From Alloalcanivorax xiamenensis (GTDB lineage Bacteria > Pseudomonadota > Gammaproteobacteria > Pseudomonadales > Alcanivoracaceae): a stretch of DNA of 64,000 bases. The stretch spans positions 1 to 64,000 of the forward strand of contig NZ_AQPF01000004.1 in assembly GCF_009846745.1 (NCBI RefSeq), in the 5' to 3' direction. The position numbers and the translations under genes were made by a program. Positions within the stretch are counted from its first letter, which is position 1, and every line of letters starts with the position of its first letter. Positions 63,399-64,000 of this stretch are shown one piece after another. The notes under the pieces were generated by a model. That model was not told the DNA's origin, searched no databases, and saw only the letters and a program-made list of their open reading frames with translations.

Positions 63399-63913
63399 TG
63401 GCGGAGGTGTTTCTCAGTCTCGGCTCCAACATCGACCGGCAACACAATATCCATTCCGGTCTCAATGCGCTGGCGGAGCGGTTCGGTGAGCTGAGGCTGA
63501 GCCCGGTGTATGAAAGTGAGGCGGTGGGCTTCAAGGGCAGCCCGTTCTTCAATTTGGTGGTGGCTCTGCATACGGCGCTGCCGGTGGGGGAGCTGGCCAG
63601 GGCGTTGCATGATATCGAGCGCGGTCACGGCCGGGTACGCGGCGAGAAGAAGTTCGCCAGCCGCACCCTGGATATCGACATTCTCACCTACGACGATGCG
63701 GTTGGCGAGGTGGATGGCGTCAAGCTGCCGCGCGGGGAAATTCTAAAGCACGCGTTCGTGCTGCGTCCGCTGGCGGATCTGGCGCCGGAGACGCGGCACC
63801 CGGAGAATGGGCGCCGCTACCGGGAGTTGCTGGCGGAAACCGACTTCAAGGGCCAGCGGCTTTGGCAAGTGCCGTTCCGCTGGCCCGCGTCCGATGGCGA
63901 TATCACTGAATGA
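63398..63913 (+). CDS. folK: 2-amino-4-hydroxy-6-hydroxymethyldihydropteridine pyrophosphokinase
   Basis: A 171-residue HPPK that transfers pyrophosphate from ATP to 6-hydroxymethyl-dihydropterin, directly after the FolB reaction. Signatures: VFLSLGSNI at the start, SPVYESEAVGF, FFNLVVALHT, FASRTLDIDILTYDD with the two catalytic Asp, and LPRGEILKHAFVLRPLADLA. Overlaps folB by one base. The 3' end overlaps the convergent partial gene at the right edge. Confidence 0.98.
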   Translation: MAEVFLSLGSNIDRQHNIHSGLNALAERFGELRLSPVYESEAVGFKGSPFFNLVVALHTALPVGELARALHDIERGHGRVRGEKKFASRTLDIDILTYDDAVGEVDGVKLPRGEILKHAFVLRPLADLAPETRHPENGRRYRELLAETDFKGQRLWQVPFRWPASDGDITE

Positions 63914-64000
63914 AGGAGTTCTCCGCTTCGATCATATAAGCTTCGAACTGCTCGCAAGTGTAATTGGTGGCGACACCATTGATGGTCACGACGATACCGT
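63903..64000 (-). CDS. C-terminal end of an unidentified protein (cut by window edge)
   Basis: The last 31 codons of a leftward frame entering from the right: GIVVTINGVATNYTCEQFEA, then about 11 more residues and a TGA at 63903-63905. It overlaps the last 11 bases of folK in a convergent arrangement. Too short to assign a family; the strand-like ITV-type start suggests the end of a folded domain. Confidence 0.5.
   Translation of the reverse strand, partial: GIVVTINGVATNYTCEQFEAYMIEAENSFIQ

Overview
The window is a high-GC stretch of a gammaproteobacterial chromosome. I infer an Alcanivorax/Alloalcanivorax-like marine bacterium. The reasons are the conserved block rpoD-dnaG-yqeY-rpsU / tsaD / plsY / folB-folK at the right end, Pseudomonas-style REP palindromes between genes, and many lipid-handling genes (acyl-CoA dehydrogenases, an acyl-CoA ligase, an enoyl-CoA hydratase-like protein, an MpaB/Lcp-like oxygenase). 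The genus is a guess; no rRNA or marker search was possible.

Layout. 224-3769: a DUF454 membrane protein, a large acyl-CoA dehydrogenase, a phosphopantetheinyl transferase and a small exported protein. 4267-28357: a very large two-partner-secretion (TPS) locus. It runs from an FhaC/ShlB-type transporter, through a private ExbB (fused to periplasmic DUF2341 and LamG-like domains), ExbD and TonB, a porin, a coiled-coil protein, a YbjN-like protein, a PpiC-type isomerase and a lipoprotein, to a 4066-residue filamentous adhesin. A divergent three-gene signalling operon (STN/TonB-C sensor, ECF sigma factor, FecR regulator) sits inside it. 28417-37725: two solo LuxR regulators flanking a PstS/DING-like secreted protein, then a 1519-residue lipoprotein joining a phosphodiester-glycosidase domain to a metallophosphoesterase, and a companion lipoprotein. 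The content resembles the phosphate-depletion-regulated PdtA/PdtB and VreA-VreI-VreR systems of Pseudomonas aeruginosa, so I read 4267-37725 as a surface/phosphate-scavenging region.

37882-42526 holds small oxidoreductase genes and a divergent TetR / Lcp-like oxygenase pair around a clear palindromic operator. 42564-50059 is the best candidate for an undescribed system: a Crp/Fnr-type regulator, a near-consensus Fur box, and a run of three paralogous secreted proteins whose mature ends begin G-T-x-G-L-x-G-x-Y. Two of these carry GlyGly-CTERM-like tails. They are interleaved with a four-helix His-rich membrane protein and a TonB-dependent receptor. This looks like an iron-regulated uptake or capture system.

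51227-53713 is a fatty-acid operon. 53976-55394 is a stand-alone reverse transcriptase of the defence (DRT/UG) kind, preceded by a structured non-coding leader and lying beside a tRNA-Ile2 gene. From 55929 to the end is the housekeeping macromolecular-synthesis region and folate genes, with the tail of one more gene at the right edge.
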